A program made the translations under genes and the position numbers. A stretch of DNA of 64,000 nucleotides, taken from Brachypterus glaber. Lineage: Eukaryota; Arthropoda; Insecta; Coleoptera; Kateretidae. Location of the stretch: contig OY294052.1 of assembly GCA_958510825.1 (NCBI GenBank), positions 6,965,816 to 7,029,815 on the forward strand. Reading direction: 5' to 3'. Each line of letters opens with the position of its first letter. Positions within the stretch are counted from its first letter, which is position 1. Shown here in pieces: positions 21,565 through 33,346 of this stretch. The notes beneath the pieces were generated by a model. That model was given only the letters and a program-made list of their open reading frames with translations, searched no databases and was not told the origin of the DNA.

Positions 21565-24500
21565 TCACAGTAAGTCTGATATGGCACCACCGAACCAGGC
21601 AAGCACAATTGGCAGAATATATTGGACTAAAGCGCTCGTCAAGCACAAGTTATTCGTGGGCGATGCTCCGGACGTGTGCTCGGGCTCCTCGCTCGTCGTG
21701 GAGGTGGATGTCGTCGAGGACGACGTCGAAGTCTCCTCCACCGCCTCCCTGGAGGTGTCTTTGTCCTCCGTCGTGAATTCTATGCCTCCATCTCCTGAGC
21801 CTGAGCCAGAACCTTCATCAGGTTCCTCCTCGTCGAGAATTTCGACTTCCTGGCCGTGGTACGCTTTCCGTAACTTCTCGGTTACTATTTTTATAGTGTA
21901 CATGTGTTGGCTGATGATGGGCGATTCTTGGGTTGATACGTGTTTGGCTAGTTTTGGCTGGTCGAATAGACCCATGGAGGTTCCGTTCCAACATTCGGAA
22001 CTTTGGCTTGGAGACGCGAAAATTGTTTGATTGTTGCAGTATTGGTATGGCAGTTGAACCCAGAACTGCATTGTATCTTTGATTTTCTGAAAACAAAAAT
22101 GCGTTGTAGTTTATTGCTCCAAAAATATTGTAAATTATATTTTTCTTCAAGCATACTAAAATGTTCATATTTTATAACTGAACACACTAGTTAGAAGTGA
22201 TCTATTTTTTTACAGTAAAAAAATGAGTTCATTGTTGTACGCCGTAAAAAAAAGTTAGTTAGCACAACCACCACTGGCGGCAGTACTCTTTGACTTTGAT
22301 AACAGCCATACTTCAAACTTGTTTGTTTATTATGTAAACAGGTGGTTGACTCGAGATTCTGTCAAAAACCTTGTGTGAAATTGATTAAAAATGATTGAAG
22401 AAAAATATGTTTATACACCTACAAATCTCTCCGAAATTGCAAATGCTACATCAGACAAGTTACCATCGAAATCGCGAAAAGTGTACGATTTAGCCTACAA
22501 AAAAAAATTAAAATGAGCTAAGGAAGGTTTAAGTTTATTTCAAAAGAGTTTTATTGGCCTATTTTAATAAAAAAAAAACATACTTTATTACTGAATAAAT
22601 TAAATTCAAAAATTAATATTTAAAAAAATATATAGGATGCTTGAAGAAAAAATAGTATGTTTCACTCAGAGGAAAAGTGCTTTTTTTACTCGTCTGTAGT
22701 TTCCGGACTCCGCTTTGCGTAGTCCGTAAATTCTACAGACTAGTAAAAAAAGCTTCACTTTTCCTCTTAGTAAAACAATATACTATTTTTGTAGTGTGTA
22801 TACACATTCTAAATTTGAAGTTTATATTCAAAAGTTACATTTAAAAGAATAACCTTGTATATTTGGATTTTTAAAAAGTTGAGAAAATCTGTGTCCCATT
22901 ACTCATAACCGACATAATATTAGCACTTGAAATTCCTGAATTGTATATATCTATAAAAAAATACCGATTCATTAATTTACAGTTTACAATGTCTGTTTAA
23001 AACAAACGTAAATATGTTCACATGGCGTGTTTTTCGTGGAAACAATTTAAAATAATTTTAGATTTCCAGATACAGGTTCTATTTTGGTTTGTACTCGTTA
23101 AAAAATTGTTTCAATAACACAGTATAAAAATCATTAAAAAATGTATTTTTAAGTTTTTTAATAATCTACTAACAACCATGTACTAATTATTGCTTTTTAA
23201 AAATTAAATATTTTTGTAGCGATTCCTAAAAATGACAAAAAATAAAAAGTCACACGTTAACCCCCCAAGATTAAATGACCTCCAATCAGGGGCGGATTTA
23301 TTTTAAGGGGGGCAAATATGTTTACATGCCGTGTTTTTCGTGTAAACAATTTAAAATAATTTTAGATTTCTAGATACAGATTCTATTTTGGTTTGTACTC
23401 ATTAAAAAATATATTTTTAATTTTTTTAATAATACACAAACAACCATGTACTTACTAATTATGGCTTTTTAAAAATTAATTTTTTTTGTAGCGACCCCTA
23501 AAAATGACAAAAAAAATGGTAAGTCACACATTAACCCCCCAAGATTAAGTGACTTCCAATATAATTTTGCAATAGCGTCTTTTTCTTCATGTCATATAAA
23601 ATATACAAACAAGCCGTGAAGATATGTAATGCTACGCATTCCATTATATACTATTCACAGTAAATGGTATATTGCATTTTTCCAAATAAGTGATTAAAAA
23701 AAAATATTTAAAAAATTACATTACAAAAAAGATCATTTTTTTGAAAAACCACAAAAAAATCTCTAAAAAAATGTTGAAAAAAAAATTTGTGAAAATGGTT
23801 TTTATTTTTTTAAAAGTTACTTTAAAAAACCACAGGGACCTTGCCCTCATAGAACTTGATTTTTCCTGAAAATTTGGAATCGATCCGATCATTTTTTTTT
23901 GTCCATGACGTTTTTTGGCGATTTTGGAAAATTCAAAACTACCGTATAATACTATTCTGTGCCAAATTTCAGCTCAAAAATTAAATTAGTGACCACCCAA
24001 CTTCATTTTAAATGTTTTTTTACATACCGTTTTAATTTCTCCAATCAATTTTTCCAGTGTCGGTGTAGTGTCCACTTTTTCAACTTTCTTATGCTTCTTC
24101 CTACCACTAATTTTAATCGGTGCATATTGGTCCAATTCTATATTATGATCCTCCTGAGGAGTGCTGTACTCTGCCTTTCTTTTTGGCCTGAACAGTGTCG
24201 GTTTTCCGCATAAATTGTAAATTTTCTGCGAAACTTCTTTGCCGCTTTCCTGGAAGTTCATTATCGCCTCTGATATCTTGATGTTGATTGGTTCGACCAC
24301 CGCTTCCACGTTGTACGGACCCAACAGCCTGTCGGCCACCTTATCAATGGCATCTGTAAAGAAACATAACGGTACTTTATTCGTTCGAACTGATAAGGAA
24401 AATGCATTGATTCAAAATTAGGCGTATGAAGTTTGTTTAATATCCCTTTATTTTCTTAAAATTAATAAAAAAATTATTTTATATTATTGAATTTTTCTTA

Positions 24501-27352
24501 TTTTCAGTCAGTAATTAGTATTCAATTGCTCTACGGTGCGTGTTTACCGCGTGTATTGTACTCTCGCACAAAATCCACAAATCAAAGCTATGTACTTTCT
24601 ATGAATATATAGTCAAACTGCTCTCCCAAGATGCTATCGCGCGCACTAGTATAGAAGTGTATCTACAGCATTCTAGAGAAGGAACACTAGATCTAGTCAG
24701 AAGAGCCGACTGAAAGTAACCCCCCATCCTCTCTTTAAAAGTTGGAGAATCTGGGTTATAAAAGTTGGAAGGTGTTGTCTATTTTTTTATGCCATTGTTA
24801 AAATGTTCTAAATATACTGTAGTTACTTTCCATACAACTGAGTACTTTTTATGGCTTAGCATATTCAGGGGTTAACTGGACCATTTATGTCAATATTAAT
24901 TAGTTCGGGGTTAACTGGGCCATGTCCAGTTAACCCCGGACCAGTTAACCCTGAGATATATCTAATATTTAACATATTATGTTGTCCATTTTTATGTTAG
25001 AATTAAATCTTATTTTATTTCAAATCGTTTTTATTCACAATAATTACAATACAACACATTTTTGTTAGTGGACCAGTTAACCCTGAGTAGTGGTCCAATT
25101 AACCCTGCCCTGTGGGGTTAACTGGTCCAGCGGTGTTAACTGGTTTATCGTTAATAACTTTTTTTATAAAAATAATATTTGTTTAAAGTATTAATATGTT
25201 CTAACTATAGTAATAATCTACCATTTGCTATAGAAAATATTTTAAAATTGTTTACAGGTTTTTCAAAAACTCGATATGAAAAAAAGCGGCCCATTTAACC
25301 CCGACTTCCCCTATAATATTTCATATTAATTTCCTTACCAACATAACTATCCCAGGCGCTGTTGAACTGAGCGTGATGTCGAAAACATGTTTCCAAGGTG
25401 GCGGAACAATAACTTGAGCACGCACCTGCACCCTGTTCACCCTTGCAGATGCCGCAGAATTGCATTCTGGTCATTTCTTGCAGACATTCCTCGTCCATTT
25501 TGAGATCGATCATGCTGGAGGCAATGTTTGCTCCAACCTGTAAAGATTTGTAAAAAGTCCTGGTGGCTACGAACGACCTCCGTAGCTGGACCCCGAGTTT
25601 TTTCGGGACATCCCCAAAAGGCTTCAAGTCAGCCATCTGATCAGTAACACATTCCAAATATTTCTCGTCGAATGTATACTGAGCATTTATCACAGTGAAC
25701 ATACGTTGGTACAGTATACCAAAAAATGTGTCCATAGTATCGGACAGTCGGACCGTTCCTTTTTTGTAGTAGGTTTCTAGTTCTATGAAAAAATCGTTAA
25801 AAACGTCCGAGTTTTCCATGTATATTTTTCCGTAAGTTTTCTTGAACATCTCGTGGAATTCGAGTTTTGAGGTTTTCATCATGTCGAGGAAAAATTCTGA
25901 AAAAAAGAAAATCCAGCATTATTTTTCAGGATTTAAGATTCTGTATTTAAATGCGAATGCCAATTTTACTGGGTATCGATTTTTAATAAACGGCCTATTT
26001 TTATCCAAAATTGGACCGCTTTTAGCAACAAATAGGCCCATTTTAAGCTAAGGTATTTTTAGAAAAGATCTATTTTTAGCAAAGGTCTTTTTTAGCAAAG
26101 GTCTATTTTTATCTGATCGCCCCCTCCCTTTGTAGTACCCCTAGGTCCGATGTCCGATACACACAAAATCTCCAGAAAATATTACTTTCAGGGTACCTAT
26201 TCTTGACTTTCGGGGAGTAGAAAGACTGACAGAACAACGCTTAGAATATGATGCATAGTGTTGAAACCAATAAAATACGATCACAACAAAGAACTTTTAC
26301 CTCAAGAAGGAACATGATGAAATCTACCGTATGCTTTGTTTGAAGCGTGAACCAACTACGGTGAGGGGCTGGTGGGGAGTGACTATTGTTTACACTTAGT
26401 ACGCGTAAAGAGAGAGAAAGAATGTGTAAACTCACAGTCTAATGTCGTAAAATGACTGACAGGGGTACAGTGTTGCCGATTGTAAACATATACTTTGGAT
26501 ATTTTATTGTAAATTTTAAGAAACATTAGTTCTGTATGAGTTTTATATGAACTAGTAGTTTAATTTTAATAGATTTCAATATACTATATTATTAAACATA
26601 ATTATAGTATGCACAATAAAGTTTTTTTACATTTTTAATTTAAGTATAATGATTTGAATTCATGATAAGGTGGAAACTACGCAACATCGCTACTAGGTAG
26701 CCTGAAAGTCGACTAGCGACATCTACATTTTACACCACAAAGCTGTATCGCGTTTCTGTTAGTAAATAAACAAACAAAAAGATGACACCTTCATAAACAT
26801 TGGTCACAACCCAAGACTCGTTTTTGAAATGATAAAATTTATCATTCTACTGCCCAAAAGATAAGAATAGGTACACTGAAAGTAATCTTTTCTGGAAATT
26901 TGTGTATTGGACATTTCCTTTTATTTTTTATACTTTTTTAAAACGTTCTGCCTCCTATAGCTTTTTTATTGTTTATTTTTTTTAAAATTGGTAGGATTTT
27001 CAATGTAATAAAAGTAACTTTTCCTAAAAATATTTTTCTCGGGTGCTTAAAAAAAAACGTGACATCGGAAGGATAGACGTACATTTTCAATATTAAATTT
27101 TTCATGAAAAACATTTGTATCTAAGATTTTTTGTCTATGACGTTTTTTGGCGAGTTTGAAAAATTTAAAACGTATTATAATCTTATTTTGGGTTTTTTTA
27201 CTTACCATCAAACTTCTTTGCTCTCGTGTCTATCAAAGACGACAATTTTAACACAGAATCTCTTAAATATTTATCTACATATAACTGAATGAATTTTAAC
27301 ATATCATTTTCTAGTTCCCTGTTGCAGCACGAATCGGCGCCACATATCGCCC
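21565..27352 (-). CDS. Glypican (Dally/Dlp-type heparan sulfate proteoglycan), 5'-incomplete
   Basis: GPI-anchored cell-surface proteoglycan core; glypicans modulate Wnt, Hedgehog and BMP gradients. Four coding exons on the minus strand: 27352-27206, 25896-25339, 24353-24028 and 22086-21565, all GT-AG with matching phases, 1553 coding bases. They hold 13 of the 14 conserved glypican cysteines (AIC, CC; LEC, EEC, FCGIC, AC, YC, TC; LC; YC, ECWNG); the first should lie in the unfound exon 1 with the signal peptide. RPKR in exon 3 of this set is a furin-type site in the expected region. EEEPDEGSGSGSGDGG offers heparan sulfate attachment serines. A Thr/Ser-rich stem and a hydrophobic tail (ALVQYILPIVLAWFGGAISDLL) fit a GPI signal. 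Whether it is Dally or Dlp is undecided. Confidence 0.94.
22666..22778. mobile_element. Hairpin MITE in glypican intron
   Basis: AGAGGAAAAGTG followed by CTTTTTTTACT at the left is mirrored by AGTAAAAAAAGC and CACTTTTCCTCTTAG at the right, around GGACTCCGCTTTGCGTAGTCC. About 110 bp. Confidence 0.72.
23013..23570 (+). repeat. Tandem duplication of about 0.3 kb in glypican intron
   Basis: Two adjacent copies, starting at about 23013 and 23317, share CGTGTTTTTCGTG, CAATTTAAAATAATTTTAG, TCTATTTTGGTTTGTACTC and TTAACCCCCCAAGATTAA. The period is about 304 bp. The second copy has lost a block of some 60 bp in the middle. Confidence 0.8.
24714..25315. repeat. GTTAAC-motif cluster in glypican intron
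   Basis: The word GGGGTTAACTGGNCC or its complement GGNCCAGTTAACCCC occurs about eight times between 24868 and 25305, in both orientations. The whole stretch also starts with AGTAACCCCCCATCC and ends TTTAACCCCGACTTCCCC. It fits no gene and lies between two glypican exons. Confidence 0.72.
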
Positions 27353-27626
27353 CTATAACAAAAGAAAAACGTACATTAATCATCATTTCACTGTTCGCAA
27401 TATATTAAGATAAATTTCTCAAATGGAGTGGACAAATACAAGTTTATTACCAAGGAGAAAAGTATTACTTAAATTACACGGGCACACAAAAAAATGTTTG
27501 TTCAGAAATTTTAAAAACATCTATATCAGAATCAGATTTACCCCAACTTTAAAAAATGTTGGCCCTTAAAAAAGGTAATTTTGTTTTTGTATATCGGAAG
27601 CATTTTGCTTGAAATGCATGAAATGC
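27353..27626. other. Upstream of the first located glypican exon
   Basis: A splice acceptor (TTATAG) ends at 27353 on the minus strand. The preceding exon must end in phase 1 and code the signal peptide and first cysteine; I cannot identify it here or convincingly further right. Confidence 0.4.
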
Positions 27627-28032
27627 ACCCAGATAGCACATAATAACTATTAGATATCAAGGGAATATACTTTCTGGATATAGAGTATATGCATTGGACA
27701 GCCTGGATAGCCATTAGATATCCCATGGACATCAAAATGTCCAGGATATCCATGAGATATCCAGCGGACATCTAGTTTTTTAACCTCCCTAAAGTATATC
27801 CACTAGATATCCATCATGGATATCCATGATGGATCTCTAATGGATATCCAGTGGATATACTTTAGGGAAGTTAAAAAAATAGATGTCCACGGGAACTCGT
27901 GGATTTTCCAGTATATAGGCGGACATTTGGATGTCCATGGAATATCTAATGGCTATCCAGGCTATTCAATAGATATACTCTATATCCATAAAGTATATCC
28001 CCTGGATATCTAATAGTTATGTGCTGTTTGGG
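27627..28032. mobile_element. 400-bp hairpin element packed with GATATC words
   Basis: A near-complete inverted repeat. The left end reads CAGATAGCACATAATAACTA and the right end TAGTTATGTGCTGTTTGGG. Both arms are full of GGATATCCA and GATATC palindromes, and the centre (about 27795-27855) is ATCCATCATGGATATCCATG. It is non-coding; the open frames seen on each strand mirror each other. Confidence 0.85.
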
Positions 28033-28243
28033 CAGGAGAAAAACTTATACCTGGGGGTCTATTCTCGTTCCGAGCGGATTTCCGTGACATGGGCGGAGCT
28101 GTTGGCTTTCATGGTGAATAAAAAACACCGAAATGGAAATAGCTACCATTTCATAATAATTTCAACAAAGTGATATTTGCACTAGTGCAAATCATCAGTG
28201 TAATTTTTTCTTGTGAAGAACCACTATTAATAATATCCCAACA

Positions 28244-28478
28244 TTTATACTGCCCTCCTTAGTTAAAACGTCCTAAGATTTTGGTCATTTTCGCCTTATA
28301 TACCGGTTTTTACATGCCATATTTATCTATTTTTCAGGGTTCCCACCAGGGAAACCAAAAAAGTCAGGGAAATTGAAATTAAAACCTGGAACCCAGGGAA
28401 TTTGGCCATTTATTCGAAAAATTTAGGGAAATAGCAGTGTTAGTTAGGACGTTTTAACTAAGAAGGGCAGTATACTAA
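28244..28478. mobile_element. Hairpin MITE with ATACTGCC ends, long form
   Basis: Left TTTATACTGCCCTCCTTAG and GTTAAAACGTCCTAA; right TTAGGACGTTTTAAC and AAGGGCAGTATACTAA. About 235 bp, non-coding, same terminus as the 14849-14945 element. Confidence 0.75.
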
Positions 28479-29609
28479 GCGATTTAAAAATACATTGTAT
28501 CAAACATTTTAAGAGGTTATTAAAAATATAAAAATTCGTCTGGAGAGCATAAAGTGGGTCTAAAAGGTCTTCCAAGGGAGACTCTAAATGTATTGGAGTG
28601 AGATAGTTATGCGGAAAACTGTTTCTAGTAGGTAGGTCACTGGGTATTTTCCCGATCATTACGGTGGATAGTCCTATTGTTAATGTTTTTAACATTGTAA
28701 TCGCAGGTATACTGTTTTTTTTCTTTATCTGTGGAATCCCCATAAGGATATAATTCCCGGATCAATAGTCTTAAATCGCCCTTTGGATATTAAATCTCAA
28801 AGGTCCGGTAAATAATATCTTCCAAGATAATCTTGAGTGGTAAATAAAAACCACTCGACTGTATGAGCCTCATATTATGGGGGTTATTGTGTGTGATGCT
28901 TTAAAACATGCAACTGAATATTTCAATGCGCAAACATAAACTTTATATTCGACTGTCAGTAAATATTATACCGTAAAACGGGGCTATTTGGGCTCCGCGG
29001 GTCTATTTGGGTCATTTTAAAAGATTCAAGTGCTGGTAAAAAATTAACAATGAACAAAATAGGCGCATATATTTCATATAACTGTTTATTAAAGTATATT
29101 ATGTATGTTTGACTATAGTCATATAGTTATTTTAGCTAGTTTAAGGGGACTTTTCGTTTCATAATTGGAAAAAAATAAACTTTTTTTTTGTGAAAAGAAT
29201 ATTGTATTTATTGAACTGATTTCTTTTGGACATATTTATAAAACATATTAAGAATATAATATTTTTTTTGCATTTTTAGTACTAATTGACCACTTCAGAC
29301 GCCCTTCCAAAAGACACTTTTTAAACGGCTCCACAGTTTTGGGCTTCCTGTAACACATAGAGTAAAAATTCCAACGGGATTCTATTCATAAGACTAAATA
29401 CTAGTAACTAAACCTAAAAAATATTCAATTTTTAATGTTTTTATCATTTTATAAACATTTTTCTGAAAAATGAAAAAAAAAACGCCATTTCATAAATTCT
29501 AACTTAATAAATATAATGTAATAAGTTATTACTAATACGTTATTAGTAATAACAAACTAAAAAATATACTCCTATACATTTAATTCATGAATTAAAGAAC
29601 GGTGAACAA

Positions 29610-29718
29610 TTAAAGTCTTAAGGAATGTCGTTTACTGTCTTTCGCAGCGTCAGGGTAGAAGAGGTCTCCACACTTTCCAGGTATAGAGCAGGTTTTCTCG
29701 AAAACAGGTATAGCATAC
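29610..29718 (-). CDS. Candidate terminal exon of an unrecognised gene
   Basis: On the minus strand a good acceptor (TATTTCAG) precedes an open stretch of 35 codons ending in TAA at 29610. It reads YAIPVFEKTCSIPGKCGDLF, then YPDAAKDSKRHSLRL. The residue mix looks protein-like, unlike the surrounding frames. I do not recognise the family, and it is not an obvious glypican segment. GTAAAC near 29633 could instead be a donor. No partner exon was found, so it may be chance. Confidence 0.25.
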
Positions 29719-31500
29719 CTGAAATACCAAATTACTGAACATAATCTGAGATTATATACACATTTGAACAAGTTTAAACACGAAATTAGCAGTAGGAAGG
29801 ACAATAATTGAGAAATGATTCATACAATGGATCCACAACAAGCCGTGAAGATATACATTGCATGTCTAAATCCGCCCCCTCCTTAACTTCTAAAGGGCTT
29901 AACATATTAGCTTAAAATTTATTAAGAACACGTTTGTAAAATAACCCAAATAATTTTTTGGTTTATATTTGATATATTTAGAAGGCACAATGGAGGCAGA
30001 CGGGAAAGGGGCGACTTTTTTTTAGAGAAAAGGGGGTACATCATTTTAGAGCTTATTATATTTTCTATTTTTAACATATAATTTTTATTTTTTTTACTTT
30101 TTTTAAAGGTGTTGAATTTTAATTTATTTGTTTTGTTGAAAAATATTATTTTTTTTAATTCTTATTTAGGTATATCATTTAAAATTAGTTAAAAGTATAA
30201 TTAACGTGTTTGTATTATGAAATTAATCGTTAACCAATTTATTTTTTTGATTTTTTTAAAGAATTTTGATGAAAATTCCCATTTTCAACACTTTTTTAAC
30301 CCTATCAAAAAATTATTTGAGTTATTTTATTTACGTGTTCCAATTATCTTAAGCCGTTCAAAAGGGGACATATTTTTGACACGCACTTTGGTACTAAATT
30401 TTTTTTATTTTAAACAAATATTTCTTTTTTGGGGTCCGAAATGTAGGTATAGTAGAGAAAAAGATGCTTGCAAAACAACTTTACACTACGATATTTCAAG
30501 AAATCTCTGACATAGAGACTTGAAATTTGGAACAAATTTTGTTTACTACTTAGGAAATCTTTGTTCCGAATTTCAAGTCACTGGGTCAAACCGTTTGTGA
30601 AATATCGTAGTTTAAACTTGTTTTACAAGCGACTTGCATCTTTTTCTCTTCTATATAATAATAATTTCTGTGAAGCTGCGAGGAGTATAATAAAAAGGTT
30701 GAACGTTTTTTAATGGAAAATGTACCCCAATAAATATATCAATGTTTTAATAACGTCGTAAATATATTTTTTTTCTAGTTTGATCGGAGCATAAACCTAT
30801 TACTTAGTTAGTGTTTATGCGCGGATTTAACGGAACTAACTACAAGTTAGTTAATTATCACGTGTGCACACTGGCATTTTTAGTGTGTAAATATAACGAA
30901 CTGGCTATCTAAACGTCCGACGTAACATAACCTAATTCTTTGATTTAGTTTTTAAGTCTGCTTGGACTTTTTGTTGCTAATGGGGAGAGGTGGGGGGGGC
31001 TATCCATATAAACGGGGAGACTACAATTCTGACGAAAAATATACCTTAAAAGGTTTAAAAACCCTAAAAATGAGACAAAAATCACTAAGCATGTGCAGTG
31101 ACGTGATTATTAATTAATTTTCCTAGTTAATTCGGAACATAAACCGACCATTAGATGAAATGCCTGATTAAATAAAATTGATTTTATTTTAAATAAAATT
31201 AATGGGATTATGATGTCAAATTAAGTTGTATTAGGTATTTGGTTTTATAATAATCTCGATAGTATCAATACACATTATTTATTATGACATCAACCGATGA
31301 TTTATTATAAATATTGTCTGAAATTAAAAAAAAACACACACACTCAGGGCCGGCGCAAAATATTTGGTGGGGGGGGGTTGTAGAGCTCAAAAGCCAATAC
31401 AAACCCACTGAAAAAAAACGCAATTTTAACCTGTAAAGGGTTTTTAATATAGGTTTTGGGCGTATCGGAAATTTATTTTTACAATGTAAGTATGTAATAA

Positions 31501-31645
31501 GGGAACGTTCAAGTATTACGTAACGCTCCTAGGGGGGGGGGTCATTTTGGAGTGTTACGCCCATGTTAATGGTATAGGAAAATAGCGTTACAGGGGGGGT
31601 CCAAAATGATCAAAATTTGCGTTACGTAATACTTGAACGTTCCCT
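31501..31645. mobile_element. GGGAACGTTC MITE, complete copy
   Basis: Palindromic 145-bp element: left GGGAACGTTCAAGTATTACG, right reverse complement ending ACTTGAACGTTCCC. Inner arms are G-rich and C-rich with CATTTTGGAGTGTTACG and its partner. Both arms contain TTACGTAA. Other complete copies are at 44210-44362 and 61068-61203. Confidence 0.88.
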
Positions 31646-31856
31646 AACTACATTGTAATTGTATGACTTGGTAAGTATTTGGAGCACCTCATTTTAGCAA
31701 TTTTTTTGGGGCTTCTAGCACCCAAATGAACTGGATCCAGAACCTAGCGATTTGGAAATAACTGAAGTGAAATTTACTGTAAAATCAGCTGGGAGAAAAT
31801 AACTTGTCGAAAGTTTTCACCAGTTCCTCAACTATATCAGTTTTAAGTCGTTGATA

Positions 31857-33346
31857 AGGGGCTGTCCATAAATTAGGTAACGCGCCTAGGGGGGGGGGGG
31901 TCAGAAAAATTGTTACAGTTTGTGACAGGGGTGAGGGGGGGTCTAGGTAAACGTTACGTAACGATATTTAATAAATTTAATGTTTATTTCCTAAGCTTGG
32001 CAGATGTATTTTTATTTCAACATAAATTACTATTTAGTGGCCCATAATTCCCTTTTTCACACAAAAATTGACGAAACTATGCATATTTAAATAATATTGT
32101 AATCAGTAAAAAAACTGTTGACATTGATATTAAAAAAAAAAAATCTTACGGCCCTGTTCTTGCCGATGAATCATCGGCGATAATACATTTTCGCGCGCAA
32201 CGTGTACTCACAGAACACCAATGTGTGTACTATTTTGTGTACCTGTGCATAAACAATATACGTGTTATACATATGTGACACTCAGTGTAAAAAGAGGTAC
32301 CTAGTATTTTTTTCCTGTGTGATATTGATTATAAATATTTTTTTAAAGTTTGACTGACTTTTTCGTTTAAGTACATTAAGTGCTATATGTATTATTATAA
32401 TAAATATGTATCATTTTTACACCGTCTTTTTACCGTCTTGCATTATGCGGAATTCTGTATCAAGATACAGGGTGATCCATAACTGGCATGCCAAAATTTA
32501 AGAGGTGATTCTACATCCAAAAATATGAAAAAAAGTTTCTATAAAGGTTGGTCCGGAAATGAGCCCGAAGGGAGCTACGGCCCTTCGAAGATGACGTATT
32601 GAATGGGGAACAAAAAAAAGCACCAATAAAATTTTAATGCTGCAGGGTGATTCTTCATTTAAAACTGAGCAAAAAAGTATTATACACCAAAACACCTAAA
32701 TTTAATATTAAAGGAGTAATAGCCTTTTAAAAAGTAACGTTTTTGGTGGTACAAAATGTTACTTCCTCTTAATTGCATTTTTTTTTGATAACGGTTGCTC
32801 CTACAGTGTTACACTATATGATATTTTATATGTATTTTTACTCTAGAAATCTATATTTTTTACAACAAATCCAAAAAACATATACATAGAAAAGTTTGGG
32901 GCAAAAATGTTTTAAGCCTCATATATTTTGTCCGTCTGGGCACGCCTCTGGATAAATTAAAAAAATAAATTAACATAAACTTATTGCCCTTATTAATACT
33001 AGTATACATGCAAAAGCTCGCCGCTCTAGCTTAAACGGTACCCGAGTTATAAATTAAAAACCTTATTTTTATTACAATTTTAAAGGGCCCTAGATCCCTT
33101 AGGGCTCATTTCCGCACCAACCTTTATAGGAACTTTTTTTATATTTTTGGATCTAGAATCACCTCTTAAATTTTGGCATGCCAGTTATGGATCACCCTGT
33201 ATGTTAGAAAAAAATTCAAATTAATATATTGTTACGCGTTACAAATGGGGGGGGGGGGGTGTTGGTAAATGTGACAGTTTGTTACACGGGGGGGGAGGGG
33301 TCAATTTTTTTGAAAAATTGCGTTACGTAATATATGGACAGCCCCT
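31857..33346. mobile_element. 1.5-kb TIR element with nested insertion
   Basis: Ends AGGGGCTGTCCATAAATTAG and ATATGGACAGCCCCT are inverted repeats, followed inward by G-rich arms and GTTTGTGACAGG against AATGTGACAGTTTG. An independent inverted-repeat element occupies 32465-33202 inside it. No open frame of transposase size is present. Confidence 0.82.
32465..33202. mobile_element. Inner TIR element (ATACAGGGTGATCC ends)
   Basis: The arms begin ATACAGGGTGATCCATAACT and end with the reverse complement (AGTTATGGATCACCCTGTAT); inward, AATTTAAGAGGTGATTCTA and GGTTGGTCCGGAAATGAGCC also have reversed partners. A reversed partial copy of its interior lies at about 50940-51260. Confidence 0.82.

Larger units (their letters stand above)
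28033..31500. other. Gene-poor repeat region
   Basis: Holds a hairpin MITE (28244-28478), a solo TIR-like end TACCGTAAAACGGGGC (28969) related to the 41116-42053 element, a candidate isolated exon (29610-29718), a hairpin at about 30455-30655 (arms ACGATATTTCA and TGAAATATCGT), and long AT-rich stretches in which I see nothing. Confidence 0.5.

Noticed and set aside
21581..22030. 149-residue frame on the plus strand
   Set aside because: It is the antisense of the last glypican exon, which has clear family features.
27816..28013. 65-residue frame in the GATATC hairpin
   Set aside because: Repetitive translation of palindromic words; an equivalent frame exists on the other strand.
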